Below, piece after piece: positions 1 to 6,808 of a stretch of DNA of 17,448 bases. Location: positions 1 through 17,448 of the forward strand of contig JAFRRE010000041.1 of the NCBI GenBank assembly GCA_017428285.1. Reading direction: 5' to 3'. Position 1 is the stretch's first letter. The number at the start of each line of letters is the position of its first letter. The translations under genes and the position numbers were made by a program. This stretch comes from Bacteroidales bacterium (GTDB lineage Bacteria; Bacteroidota; Bacteroidia; Bacteroidales; F082). Below the pieces are notes generated by a model. It did not search any database. It saw only the letters and a list, made by a program, of their open reading frames with translations, and was not told the DNA's origin.

Positions 1-1212
1 GCCATGAGCGACCGTCAGTGGGCCGCTATGATGCAGGGCGACGAGAGCTACGGCGGCGCCCGCTCGTTCTACCACATGAAGGACACCATCACCGAACTCA
101 CCGGTTTCGAGTATGTCATCCCCACCCACCAAGGCCGCGCTGCCGAGAATGTGCTGTTCTCCTACCTCGTGAAGCCTGGTATGGTTGTGCCTGGCAATGC
201 CCACTTCGATACTACTAAGGGTCACATCGAGAGCCGTAAGGCCTTCGCCATCGACGTCACCGTCCCCGAGGCCTACGACACCCAACTGGAAGTGCCTTTC
301 AAGGGCAACGTTAGCCTCGAGAAACTTGAGAAGGTGCTGAAAGAGAACCAAGGCAATGTGCCGTTCATGGTCCTCACCGTGACGAACAACACCGTCGGAG
401 GTCAACCCGTCAGCATGCAGAACATCCGCGAGACCTGCGAGCTCTGCCACAAATACGGCGTGCCGGTCAACATCGACAGTGCCCGTTTCATCGAGAACGC
501 CTATTTCATCAAGACCCGCGAAAAGGGTTACGAGAACAAGACCTTGAAGGAAATCGCATTGGAGATGTTCAGCTATGCCGACTCGATGACGATGTCTGCC
601 AAGAAGGACGGTCTCGTCAACATGGGTGGTTTCATCGCCACCAACAAGAAGGATTGGTACGAAGGTGCCAAGATGTACTGCATCCCATTCGAAGGCTTCC
701 TCACCTATGGCGGTATGAACGGCCGCGATATGGACGCACTGGCCGTCGGTCTGAAAGAGAACATTGAGTTCGAGATGGTCGAGACCCGCATCAAGCAGGT
801 CCACTACCTGGCCCAGAAACTCGACGAGTACGGCATCCCCTACCAGCGTCCCGCCGGTGGCCACGCCGTCTTCGTCGACGCCGACAAGGTGCTGACCAAC
901 ATCCCGAAAGAGGAATTCCCGGCCCAAACGCTGACTTGCGAACTCTATCTTGAAGCTGGCATCCGTGCCTGCGAAATCGGTTATGTTTTGGCTGATCGCG
1001 ACCCGGTCACCCGTCAGAACCGTTTCGGTGGCAACGACTTTGTGCGTCTATGCATCCCACGCCGTGTTTACACCAATAACCACATGGACGTGATTGCTGC
1101 TGCATTGAAGAATGTGTACGACCGTCGCGACAGCATCAAGCGTGGTCTTGAAATCACTTGGGAAGCCGAGCTGATGCGCCACTTCACCTGCCAATTCAAG
1201 CGTTTGGGATAA
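1..1212 (+). CDS. tnaA: Tryptophanase (L-tryptophan indole-lyase), 3' part of gene
   Basis: PLP-dependent beta-eliminating lyase that splits tryptophan into indole, pyruvate and ammonia in the cytoplasm. The frame is open from base 1 (GCC, Ala) and the gene enters from outside; about 55 N-terminal residues are missing compared with known tryptophanases, so the ATG at position 4 is an internal Met. Numbering from that Met, the PLP lysine is K201 in MSAKKD. The closest relative, tyrosine phenol-lyase, has Thr124 and Arg381 in its substrate site. The aligned residues here are Asp69 (HFDTTKGH) and Ile325 (ACEIG), which is the tryptophanase pattern, so I call tryptophanase rather than tyrosine phenol-lyase. 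The family C-terminus is complete (MRHFTCQFK). GC-rich with C-ending codons, unlike the AT-rich genes that follow. A strong terminator lies about 80 bases downstream. Confidence 0.93.
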   Translation, partial: AMSDRQWAAMMQGDESYGGARSFYHMKDTITELTGFEYVIPTHQGRAAENVLFSYLVKPGMVVPGNAHFDTTKGHIESRKAFAIDVTVPEAYDTQLEVPFKGNVSLEKLEKVLKENQGNVPFMVLTVTNNTVGGQPVSMQNIRETCELCHKYGVPVNIDSARFIENAYFIKTREKGYENKTLKEIALEMFSYADSMTMSAKKDGLVNMGGFIATNKKDWYEGAKMYCIPFEGFLTYGGMNGRDMDALAVGLKENIEFEMVETRIKQVHYLAQKLDEYGIPYQRPAGGHAVFVDADKVLTNIPKEEFPAQTLTCELYLEAGIRACEIGYVLADRDPVTRQNRFGGNDFVRLCIPRRVYTNNHMDVIAAALKNVYDRRDSIKRGLEITWEAELMRHFTCQFKRLG

Positions 1213-1290
1213 TGTAAATGCTTCACGCATTGCAAGGCTGAGTCTGCGACGGTCAACGCGTGGTGGAAACAGTCTATATGACAAGCTTTT

Positions 1291-1328
1291 TCGGGGATGC
1301 CTATTGGTTAGGTATCCCCGAATTTTTT
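1291..1328 (+). terminator. Rho-independent terminator of tnaA
   Basis: 13-bp stem (1291-1303 with 1309-1321, one G-T wobble) closed by the loop TTGGT and followed by six T at 1323-1328. The arms are TCGGGGATGCCTA and TAGGTATCCCCGA. It is a classical intrinsic terminator on the plus strand and separates tnaA from the next unit. The sequence between the tnaA stop and this hairpin (1213-1290) shows nothing else. Confidence 0.9.
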
Positions 1329-1359
1329 GGAAAAACCTGTCATATATGGAAATTATGTG

Positions 1360-1367
1360 TATTTTTG
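1360..1367 (+). promoter_or_regulatory. Candidate Bacteroidota -7 promoter box (TATTTTTG)
   Basis: TATTTTTG fits the Bacteroides consensus -7 element TAnnTTTG and is followed by CC, as in many Bacteroidales promoters. No convincing -33 TTTG is found 19-21 bp upstream. It lies just after the tnaA terminator and 25 bases before the ATG at 1392, so it would start the 1392-3640 gene run. Prediction only. Confidence 0.5.
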
Positions 1368-1391
1368 CCACAAAATAAAATGATTAAGGAA

Positions 1392-1529
1392 ATGAAAAAG
1401 ACAGAAAACAAGAATTTCTTCATCAAATTGCTGGAAGACAAAGAGGCAATGAGGGAGTGTATTCAAAACGGAGGTGATGTGAACAAAACGGCAGAAGAAC
1501 ATGGAATTAAACTCGCAACTCCCTTATGA
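1392..1529 (+). CDS. Small protein, Nif11-like pattern, 45 aa
   Basis: Not assigned to a named gene. The 45-residue product is acidic to neutral with the pattern FFIKLLEDKEAM, CIQNGGD, AEEHGIKLATPL. The order (aromatic, KLLEDKE, a Gly/Asp turn, then AEE-x-GI near the end) resembles the Nif11-like leader/small-protein fold, but the match is by eye and weak. An in-frame ATG at 1380 would add four residues (MIKE); I prefer 1392 because the -7 box at 1360 would leave almost no leader before 1380. The last 29 bases overlap the next gene in another frame, which suggests translational coupling. Alternatives are an antitoxin-like partner of the DUF6169-like protein or an unrelated conserved small protein. 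Confidence 0.6.
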   Translation: MKKTENKNFFIKLLEDKEAMRECIQNGGDVNKTAEEHGIKLATPL

Positions 1530-1983
1530 GTTGGTTCAGGAAGGACTGACTTACTATTTTGTCAACAAAGAAGGCATTAAGTATAGAGCCTATTTTGCTG
1601 ATATATCTGCCTATTATCCCCAATTTCCCGACACATATTCTTTTAGTTTCGAGCCAGAAACCCCAAAAAAACATCCAGTTGACAATAGAATTTCTGCAAC
1701 AATAGTGGAAATTTTGAGGCGTTTCTTTGAAAAAGAAGAGAATGCTATGATTATGGTATGTGACAGCGTTGATGGAAAGGAAGAAAAAAGGCGAAAACTA
1801 TTTGACCGATGGTTTGAAAAACACGCGGACGATTCTATTCTAAAATATGATGCTTCTGCTCCATTGGAGGATTATCGATTGTATATTTCGATTTATTTCA
1901 AAAAGACCAATCCGAATAAATCTTTGCTGTTGCAATCCTTCTATGATTTGTTGAAAACGGATTTATATCAGATTGGTTTATAA
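1501..1983 (+). CDS. DUF6169-like protein, 160 aa
   Basis: Resembles the Bacteroidota family of unknown function DUF6169. The pattern I recognise is an N-terminal YYF-x-(N/T)-x-x-G-(I/V)-x-YR segment (residues about 18-30), then DNRISATIVEILRRFF (about 61-76), then ICDS-like MVCDSVDGKEEKRRKLFDRWFEK (83-106, split by the DGKEEKRRK stretch), and a C-terminal YISIYFKKTNPN motif. No signal peptide or membrane segment; probably cytoplasmic. Function unknown. The ATG lies inside the preceding small gene (29-base overlap). The stop is 10 bases before the MntP-like gene. The AT-rich composition contrasts with tnaA and hints at a separate origin. The family call is from memory, without a profile search. 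Confidence 0.7.
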   Translation: MELNSQLPYELVQEGLTYYFVNKEGIKYRAYFADISAYYPQFPDTYSFSFEPETPKKHPVDNRISATIVEILRRFFEKEENAMIMVCDSVDGKEEKRRKLFDRWFEKHADDSILKYDASAPLEDYRLYISIYFKKTNPNKSLLLQSFYDLLKTDLYQIGL

Positions 1984-1993
1984 CTGTTTAAAA

Positions 1994-2569
1994 ATGAATA
2001 CTCTTTCAATCATCATCAATATCCTCTTCGTTCTCTGCTTGACCTCTCCAGTGGTCACTCGAGCGGTGGGTTTGGTCAATGCCGACGACAAGCCTGTGAA
2101 GAAGTATTTGATTCCATTGGTTTTCGGCCTTAGCCAAGGCGTCATGGCGGTGGCGGGCTACTATCTCGGCAAGCTAATGAGTCACCTTTTCGTTGACGAA
2201 TTCGCTCCCTATTTGGTTTTTATGATGATGGTTGTGGTGGCTGTCAAGATATTTGTCGACTCCATGAGGGTGCTGAAAGGTAAGATGCTCTATACGGTTA
2301 GGAGTGATTGGGACTTCATCCTTCTCTCTGTAATGGCAGCATTTGATGTTTTCCTTATGTCGTTGACTGGACCTTTCTTTATACCTGTTCTACAACTGGG
2401 CAACTGGTTCTTCTTGGCCGTTGTCGTGGCAGGCTTTTTGTGGGCTCTTATTACCGTGCGCATCACCTTTGGTCCTGGCGTGATGAAGAAAATGAGCTTC
2501 ATCGAATTCGCGACTTCAGTGTTCATGGTGGTGATAGCGATATTATACCTTTTTACTGATTTAATCTGA
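1994..2569 (+). CDS. MntP-like manganese efflux pump family membrane protein
   Basis: 191-residue integral inner-membrane protein with six hydrophobic segments (about 3-25, 38-60, 70-90, 106-127, 135-157, 167-190). The second and third segments fit the MntP (putative manganese efflux) family: PLVFGLSQGVMAVAGYYLGK at 41-60 and APYLVFMMMVVVAVKIF after it. The fourth carries AAFDVFLMSL with Asp118, matching the family's SIDALAVG-type metal-site helix. The first segment lacks the usual DAFAVS-type Asp and reads NILFVLCLTSP, so transport activity or ion choice is uncertain. A TTG at 1973 would add seven residues and overlap the previous gene; the ATG at 1994 gives a better start. It sits 10 bases after the DUF6169-like gene and 6 bases before endonuclease I. 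A divergent LysE-type exporter is the alternative. Confidence 0.6.
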   Translation: MNTLSIIINILFVLCLTSPVVTRAVGLVNADDKPVKKYLIPLVFGLSQGVMAVAGYYLGKLMSHLFVDEFAPYLVFMMMVVVAVKIFVDSMRVLKGKMLYTVRSDWDFILLSVMAAFDVFLMSLTGPFFIPVLQLGNWFFLAVVVAGFLWALITVRITFGPGVMKKMSFIEFATSVFMVVIAILYLFTDLI

Positions 2570-2575
2570 ATAAAA

Positions 2576-3640
2576 ATGAAACGCTTGCTTGCTTTTGTCT
2601 TCGCACTTTGTCTGGCCGTATGCGCTGTGGCTCAGCCACCAACCAACTATTACAACTCCGCCAATGGACTGACGGGCAACCAACTTAAGTCGGCCTTGCA
2701 CAATATTATCAAGGGACACACATCTATCTCTTATGCCCAATTGTGGAATGCTTTCTGGAGTACCGACAACAAGGGCAATGGCATTGTGTGGGATATGTAT
2801 TCCGACAATCCCAATGGTACACCTCCATACATCTATTATCTTGGTGAGGATCAATGTGGTAACTACACCAACGAAGGTTCTTGCTACAACCGCGAGCACT
2901 CTTGGCCTCAGAGTTGGTTCAACGAGCAGACGACACCGCGTACCGACTTGCACCATATCTTTCCAACCGATGGCTATGTGAACGGTCGCCGCAACAACTA
3001 TGCATACGGCGAGGTGGGCTCAGCTTCATGGACTTCGCGCAATGGATCGAAGTTGGGTACTTGCAAGACCCCGGGCTTTTCGGGGACAGTCTTCGAGCCC
3101 ATCGATGAGTATAAAGGCGATTTTGCCCGTGCCCTCATGTATATGAGCGTACGCTACTATACTGAGGATGGCAGTTGGGGTTCGAGTGATATGACTGCCA
3201 AATCGGAAATCAAGCCTTGGGCCATGACTATGTTGCTTCGTTGGAGCGAGCAAGACCCTGTCAGTCAGAAGGAAATCGACCGTAACAATGCCATTTACAA
3301 CGACTACCAGCATAACCGCAACCCCTTCGTTGACCATCCGGAATATGCCCGTATGATTTGGGATCCGAATTGGACTGATGTCGAGGAAAGGAATGAGAAT
3401 GTTTATCTTTTCCCCAACCCTGTTGAGTCAGGCCAGACGTTGCATTTAAGCGGAAACTGCAATGCATTTGATGCCATTGCCATTTGCGACATGTGTGGCC
3501 GCACGTTGCTCAAGGCTTCGGGAAATGCCGTGCAGGATTTCGCTGTGACGCTGCCCAATGGTTTCGCCAAGGGCTGCTATATGGTGAAATTGATGCGCAA
3601 TGGCGCTGTGGTGAAATACGAGAAATTATTGGTAAAATGA
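2576..3640 (+). CDS. Secreted endonuclease I with T9SS sorting domain
   Basis: 354 residues. A signal peptide (1-19/20, ending AVA-Q) leads into an endonuclease I domain of the His-Me finger type (roughly 25-260). Motifs seen: CYNREHSWPQSWF with His108, DLHHIFPTDG with His126/His127, and the VNGRRNNYAYGEV stretch carrying Asn136 and Asn140. The domain closes with HNRNPFVDHPE (246-256). From about 277 there is a T9SS C-terminal domain: VYLFPNPV at 276-283 and ending YMVKLMRNGAVVKYEKLLVK. The protein should therefore cross the inner membrane by Sec and the outer membrane by T9SS, and degrade extracellular DNA or RNA as a nutrient source or in defence. It starts 6 bases after the MntP-like gene, probably in one transcript. 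Closest known function is Vibrio/E. coli EndA-type nuclease; the surface-sorting part is the Bacteroidota addition. Confidence 0.93.
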   Translation: MKRLLAFVFALCLAVCAVAQPPTNYYNSANGLTGNQLKSALHNIIKGHTSISYAQLWNAFWSTDNKGNGIVWDMYSDNPNGTPPYIYYLGEDQCGNYTNEGSCYNREHSWPQSWFNEQTTPRTDLHHIFPTDGYVNGRRNNYAYGEVGSASWTSRNGSKLGTCKTPGFSGTVFEPIDEYKGDFARALMYMSVRYYTEDGSWGSSDMTAKSEIKPWAMTMLLRWSEQDPVSQKEIDRNNAIYNDYQHNRNPFVDHPEYARMIWDPNWTDVEERNENVYLFPNPVESGQTLHLSGNCNAFDAIAICDMCGRTLLKASGNAVQDFAVTLPNGFAKGCYMVKLMRNGAVVKYEKLLVK

Positions 3641-3642
3641 TA

Positions 3643-3683
3643 TGTTGTGTGGAGACGTACGGCCGTACGTCTCCTACATAACA
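3643..3683. repeat. Palindromic repeat between convergent genes
   Basis: A perfect 24-base palindrome at 3651-3674 (half GGAGACGTACGG) extends outward by 8 more pairs (3643-3650 with 3676-3683) if one T at 3675 is bulged and one G-T wobble is allowed. It fills the whole gap between the stop codons of endonuclease I and corA. The core GAGACG-N10-CGTCTC recurs with identical spacing at 15915-15936 inside a coding region. It may act as a bidirectional transcription stop, though there is no strong T tract. Confidence 0.8.
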
Positions 3684-4601
3684 TCACATCATTTTCTTGT
3701 GCCTGAAATAGATATAGAATCCTACGGCAACCAGCGCCATAAATCCCATAATGGCCCAAAATGCCCATGCGTATTCTTGTAAGGGCAGTGAAACGTTCAT
3801 GCCGTAAAGACCTGTGATGAAGGTCAAAGGCAGGATGATGGTCGACACCAAGGTCAGGATTTTCATTGTCTCGTTGGTCTTGTTGGTCTGCATCGAGTCG
3901 AAGGTCATGGAGAGGCCTTCGATCAGTTCCTCATAGTCCTCGGTCATATCCCACAGCTTTTGCAGGTAGTCGAGGATATTGCCCCAGTAGTCTTCCATGT
4001 ACTCCACATCATCGGTGAAGCCAGTCACCTTTCCTGTCTCAAAGAGGTGGAAGAGTCGCAGCTGCGGCTTGAAGATGGTGTTGATCAAGATGAGGTTCTT
4101 GCGCGTCACGCTGATGCGTTCGATGATTTTCACCTGTTTTTCCTGCAACAGTTCACGGTTGATCAACTCAACGTCCAAGCCGACCTTGCGCAGCAGATAC
4201 ACCGATTCGGTCATCAGTTTCTCGAGGATGCGGTAGAGCAGGATGTCGGAGTTGCGGAAACTCATCTCCTCGCCGTTTTGGATGCGCTCCTCATATTCTT
4301 CGAAGAGTTGCGAAACACCCCAAGGGTTCTTCTCTATGGAGATAATGTAATCTTTGCCCCAGAAAATCTTCACCTCCTTGATTTTCACGAACTTGTTCTG
4401 ACGGTCAAAGTTGGGGAAATGAAGGATAAGGAAATAATAATCGTCGTAGATATCGATTTTCGGGCGTTGGTTCACCGATTTGCAGTCTTCGATGTCCAAA
4501 GGGTGGAAATGAAATCGGTCTTTCAGGAATTCAAAGTCTTCTTCCGTTGGGTTGTTGAGATGACGCCAAGTCAAGTTCCCGATTTTCAGGCTGTTAATCA
4601 T
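3684..4601 (-). CDS. corA: CorA-family magnesium/divalent metal transporter
   Basis: 305 residues, a normal length for the family. A cytoplasmic N-terminal funnel (about 1-245) with long helices is followed by two C-terminal membrane helices (about 247-266 and 278-298). The family signature YGMNV is at 266-270, with GMN at 267-269 at the end of the first helix, and the C-terminus is basic (RHKKMM). Homopentameric channel for Mg2+ (or Co2+/Ni2+) import in the inner membrane. It is a single gene, convergent with endonuclease I and separated from the upstream gldD by 131 bases containing palindromes. Related family members such as ZntB export zinc; the sequence alone does not fix the ion. Confidence 0.92.
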   Translation of the reverse strand: MINSLKIGNLTWRHLNNPTEEDFEFLKDRFHFHPLDIEDCKSVNQRPKIDIYDDYYFLILHFPNFDRQNKFVKIKEVKIFWGKDYIISIEKNPWGVSQLFEEYEERIQNGEEMSFRNSDILLYRILEKLMTESVYLLRKVGLDVELINRELLQEKQVKIIERISVTRKNLILINTIFKPQLRLFHLFETGKVTGFTDDVEYMEDYWGNILDYLQKLWDMTEDYEELIEGLSMTFDSMQTNKTNETMKILTLVSTIILPLTFITGLYGMNVSLPLQEYAWAFWAIMGFMALVAVGFYIYFRHKKMM

Positions 4602-4656
4602 AGGCCTTTCCCCCTTTCTTTAAAGTGAATACTGTGTTTACATCGGCGCAAAAGAT

Positions 4657-4673
4657 TTTTCGCGCCGCGAAAA
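4657..4673. repeat. Perfect short palindrome upstream of corA
   Basis: TTTTCGCG-C-CGCGAAAA, two 8-base arms around one C, located 55-71 bases before the corA start. It may be an operator-like dyad or, read on the minus strand where it is followed by ATCTTTT, a weak stop for gldD transcripts. The remaining part of the 4602-4732 gap holds only AT-rich sequence and the hairpin at 4703. Confidence 0.45.
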
Positions 4674-4702
4674 TAATGTTTTTTGTTGAAAAAGGGAGAA
4701 CA

Positions 4703-4725
4703 AAATTTGCAAAAAATGCAAATTT
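4703..4725 (-). terminator. Candidate terminator after gldD
   Basis: A 9-bp perfect stem (AAATTTGCA at 4703-4711 with TGCAAATTT at 4717-4725) and a 5-base loop, starting 8 bases after the gldD stop on the minus strand. It is AT-rich and lacks a clean T tract directly after the stem, so it could be a weak terminator or an mRNA 3' end structure. Confidence 0.4.
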
Positions 4726-4732
4726 GTAGGTT

Positions 4733-5323
4733 TTACTTCCACTCGAATGTGTTGATCATGTGGTCGATGTCCTTGCGGATGAAGTTGATGACGGGCTGCA
4801 TCGAGTCGTTGTCAGGCTGGAAGTTGAAGTATAATGCACCGCGCACGAAGTTCTTCGTGCTGTCAGTGAGATAGAACTGCATCGGGGTGGCCACGCCCTT
4901 GCCGTCCATCTCGATGAACAGGCCGTAAACTTGGTGTTCTTCGTTGGCAATCAAGCTGTCGCGCACGCCGTTGGCCTTTTGCAGGTGCTTGGTTACCATA
5001 GTGTGGACGTCCTCCAAATACTCGCCCAAGTTGCCATTCACGGGTTTGTGTGTCAGATGGATGGAGCCTTTGAATTGCGGCATTTCGATGTTGATCCAGT
5101 TTTTCTCATCAGGCGAGTAGCGGTCGTAGGTTAAATGGGCATAGTTGGGACAGTCGAAGCTGTAGCGCTCGATGGTGTCAACGTGGCTATATGACTTTTC
5201 TGGCAGGTCGATGCGGAAATAGCCTCGCGGCTTGGGCAGGTAGGATGTCTCGTCATCGCAAGAAGCGATAAAACAAGCTAAAACCATGGTTACCAGAGGA
5301 ACTATGAACTTGCTGATTTTCAT
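4733..5323 (-). CDS. gldD: Gliding motility/T9SS-associated lipoprotein GldD
   Basis: 196 residues with a lipoprotein signal peptide: basic start, hydrophobic stretch, lipobox IASC with Cys22, then acidic DDE. The family signature follows at 28-41 (YLPKPRGYFRIDLP), and the rest matches GldD in length and pattern (DCPNYAHLTYDRY, NWINIEMPQFKGSIHLTHK, VATPMQFYLTDS). GldD is required for gliding and normal T9SS function in Flavobacterium johnsoniae; its molecular role is not settled. It follows gldE with a 71-base gap that contains an inverted repeat. In a Bacteroidales this points to T9SS support rather than proof of gliding. Confidence 0.93.
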   Translation of the reverse strand: MKISKFIVPLVTMVLACFIASCDDETSYLPKPRGYFRIDLPEKSYSHVDTIERYSFDCPNYAHLTYDRYSPDEKNWINIEMPQFKGSIHLTHKPVNGNLGEYLEDVHTMVTKHLQKANGVRDSLIANEEHQVYGLFIEMDGKGVATPMQFYLTDSTKNFVRGALYFNFQPDNDSMQPVINFIRKDIDHMINTFEWK

Positions 5324-5340
5324 ATTTGTTCTATTTGGTC

Positions 5341-5391
5341 GGCCCTTCGACGAGCTCAGGGACCTTAGGTTGCTGAGCTCATCGAAGCACC
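5341..5391. repeat. REP-like inverted pair between gldE and gldD
   Basis: Two 24-base elements in opposite orientation, 5341-5364 (begins GGCCCTTCGACGAGCTCAGG) and 5368-5391, separated by TTA. The reverse complement of the second agrees with the first at 19 of 24 positions, so the pair can fold into a hairpin. Related in sequence to a single copy at 15849-15872 (21 of 24 identical to the first arm). It fills most of the gldE-gldD gap, within a minus-strand transcript. Confidence 0.8.
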
Positions 5392-5394
5392 GGT

Positions 5395-6744
5395 TTATTC
5401 TTCATCAAAAATAACCTTTACTTCCTTGATGCGCTTGGTGTCGGCATCGGTGATCTCCATGTGGAATTTCTCAAAGTTGAACTTGAACCCGATTTCAGGG
5501 ATGCGACCTTCGATTTCGAGGATGAGTCCAGCCAAGGTGTCGGCTTCGCCTTGCATAGGTTCGAAGTAGTTTTCATCCACGCCGAACACCTTGCAGAAAT
5601 CGACAATACTAGTCTGGGCCTTAAAGAGATAGGAGCCGTCTTCAAGTTGGGTATAGTGTTCCTCCACGTTGGCTTCGTCAAACTCATCGTTGATCTCGCC
5701 CACGATTTCCTCAATCACGTCTTCCATGGTAATCAAACCCGAAGTGCCGCCATATTCATCTACAACGATGGCGATGTGAATCTTTTTTTCGCGGAAGTCT
5801 TGGAACAGGTCGTTGATCTTTCGGTTCTCGGGCACGAAGAAGGCAGGACGAAGGAGTTTCTGCCATTCGTAGGATTGGGCATCAAGGTAGGGGAGAAGGT
5901 CTTTTACGTAAAGGATGCCTTCCACTTGGTCCAAGGTCTCGTCGTAAACGGGAATCCTTGAGAATCCGCTCTTGATGACCACAGCCAGCATCTCGGTGAA
6001 TTCCATGCCTTTTTCCACGCCGATGATGTCGACACGAGGAATCATCACACCGCTTACCTCTTTCTCACTGAATGAGGCGATGCCCTTCAGCATCTGTTTC
6101 TCGTCGAGCGGGGTGGATTCTTCGGTGGCGATGTCGACCGCAGTGGAGAGGTCTTCCATCGAGATCTCGCTTTTCTTTTTCTCCAAGTGCTTGTCCATGA
6201 ACGAGGTGGAGTTGACCAATAACTTGCTCAAAGGTTTGAAAAGACCAATGAGGAATCGCAGTGGTCTGGCCATGAAGCGGGCCATCTTGACGGGACGCTT
6301 GCCGGCATAGATTTTCGGCGTGATTTCGCCCACGATGAGAATCATGGAAGTGACAATCACCGCTTCTAAGAGAAAAGCAGCCACAGGGTAGTTCACCATG
6401 TCGAACAGTAGCGCCATGATATAGGTCGACAGCAAGGTGATGGTGACATTCACGAAGTTGTTGCCAATCAGGATGGTGGCCAACAGAGTCTTGGGTTTCT
6501 CGCGGAGCTTCAGCACGAGTTTGCTTTTGGCATCGTTGCGCGATTCGAGGTCTTCGACGTCAGCGGGCTGAAGCGAGAAAAAAGCCGTTTCGCTGCTTGA
6601 GATTAAGGCAGAAGCGATGAGCAACAAAGCAAGCACCACCAATCCAATGATGGCGCCTATAGGTTGCTCGGAAAATCCTTTGTAGAAGTTGTTTGAAACA
6701 ACGGTGAGAAGTCCTATGAGAGGGTCAGGGTCTGGTGTTTCCAA
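5395..6744 (-). CDS. gldE: GldE, CNNM/CBS-domain membrane protein
   Basis: 449 residues. An N-terminal membrane part of the DUF21/CNNM type (about 30-205) has SSSETAFFSL at 49-58, LIGNNFVNV at 92-100 and VGEITPKIYA at 138-147. A CBS pair follows (about 230-345; VMIPRVDIIGV, SRIPVYDE at 262-269, VVDEYGGTSGLITMEDVIEEI at 327-347 in two parts) and then a CorC/HlyC C-terminal domain (about 365-446). The family includes CorC and CNNM metal-handling proteins; GldE is the paralogue encoded next to gldD and needed for stable gliding/T9SS function. The only start that fits is TTG at 6742-6744: upstream in frame there is ATT and then a stop, and no ATG occurs until far inside the membrane domain. Downstream of ssb by 64 bases with a candidate promoter in the gap. 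Confidence 0.92.
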   Translation of the reverse strand: METPDPDPLIGLLTVVSNNFYKGFSEQPIGAIIGLVVLALLLIASALISSSETAFFSLQPADVEDLESRNDAKSKLVLKLREKPKTLLATILIGNNFVNVTITLLSTYIMALLFDMVNYPVAAFLLEAVIVTSMILIVGEITPKIYAGKRPVKMARFMARPLRFLIGLFKPLSKLLVNSTSFMDKHLEKKKSEISMEDLSTAVDIATEESTPLDEKQMLKGIASFSEKEVSGVMIPRVDIIGVEKGMEFTEMLAVVIKSGFSRIPVYDETLDQVEGILYVKDLLPYLDAQSYEWQKLLRPAFFVPENRKINDLFQDFREKKIHIAIVVDEYGGTSGLITMEDVIEEIVGEINDEFDEANVEEHYTQLEDGSYLFKAQTSIVDFCKVFGVDENYFEPMQGEADTLAGLILEIEGRIPEIGFKFNFEKFHMEITDADTKRIKEVKVIFDEE

Positions 6745-6770
6745 AATCTTATGATTTAAAATTCAAGCTG

Positions 6771-6778
6771 CAAAATTA
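6771..6778 (-). promoter_or_regulatory. Candidate -7 box for gldE-gldD (minus strand TAATTTTG)
   Basis: Read on the minus strand, TAATTTTG fits TAnnTTTG and lies 26 bases upstream of the gldE TTG. No clear -33 partner. It would give gldE-gldD their own promoter within the mutY-ssb-gldE-gldD run. Prediction only. Confidence 0.4.
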
Positions 6779-6808
6779 CGAATAATTTTGACATAGTGCA
6801 TCATTCCG

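Noticed and set aside
1973..1993. TTG start extending the MntP-like protein by seven residues
   Set aside because: It would overlap the DUF6169-like gene and adds a polar segment; the ATG at 1994 gives a normal start.
3960..4628. 222-codon plus-strand open frame opposite corA
   Set aside because: Antisense shadow of a clear CorA; low-complexity Val/Asp/Phe-rich product.
5460..5960. 166-codon plus-strand open frame opposite gldE
   Set aside because: Shadow of the CBS/CorC region of GldE with no independent support.
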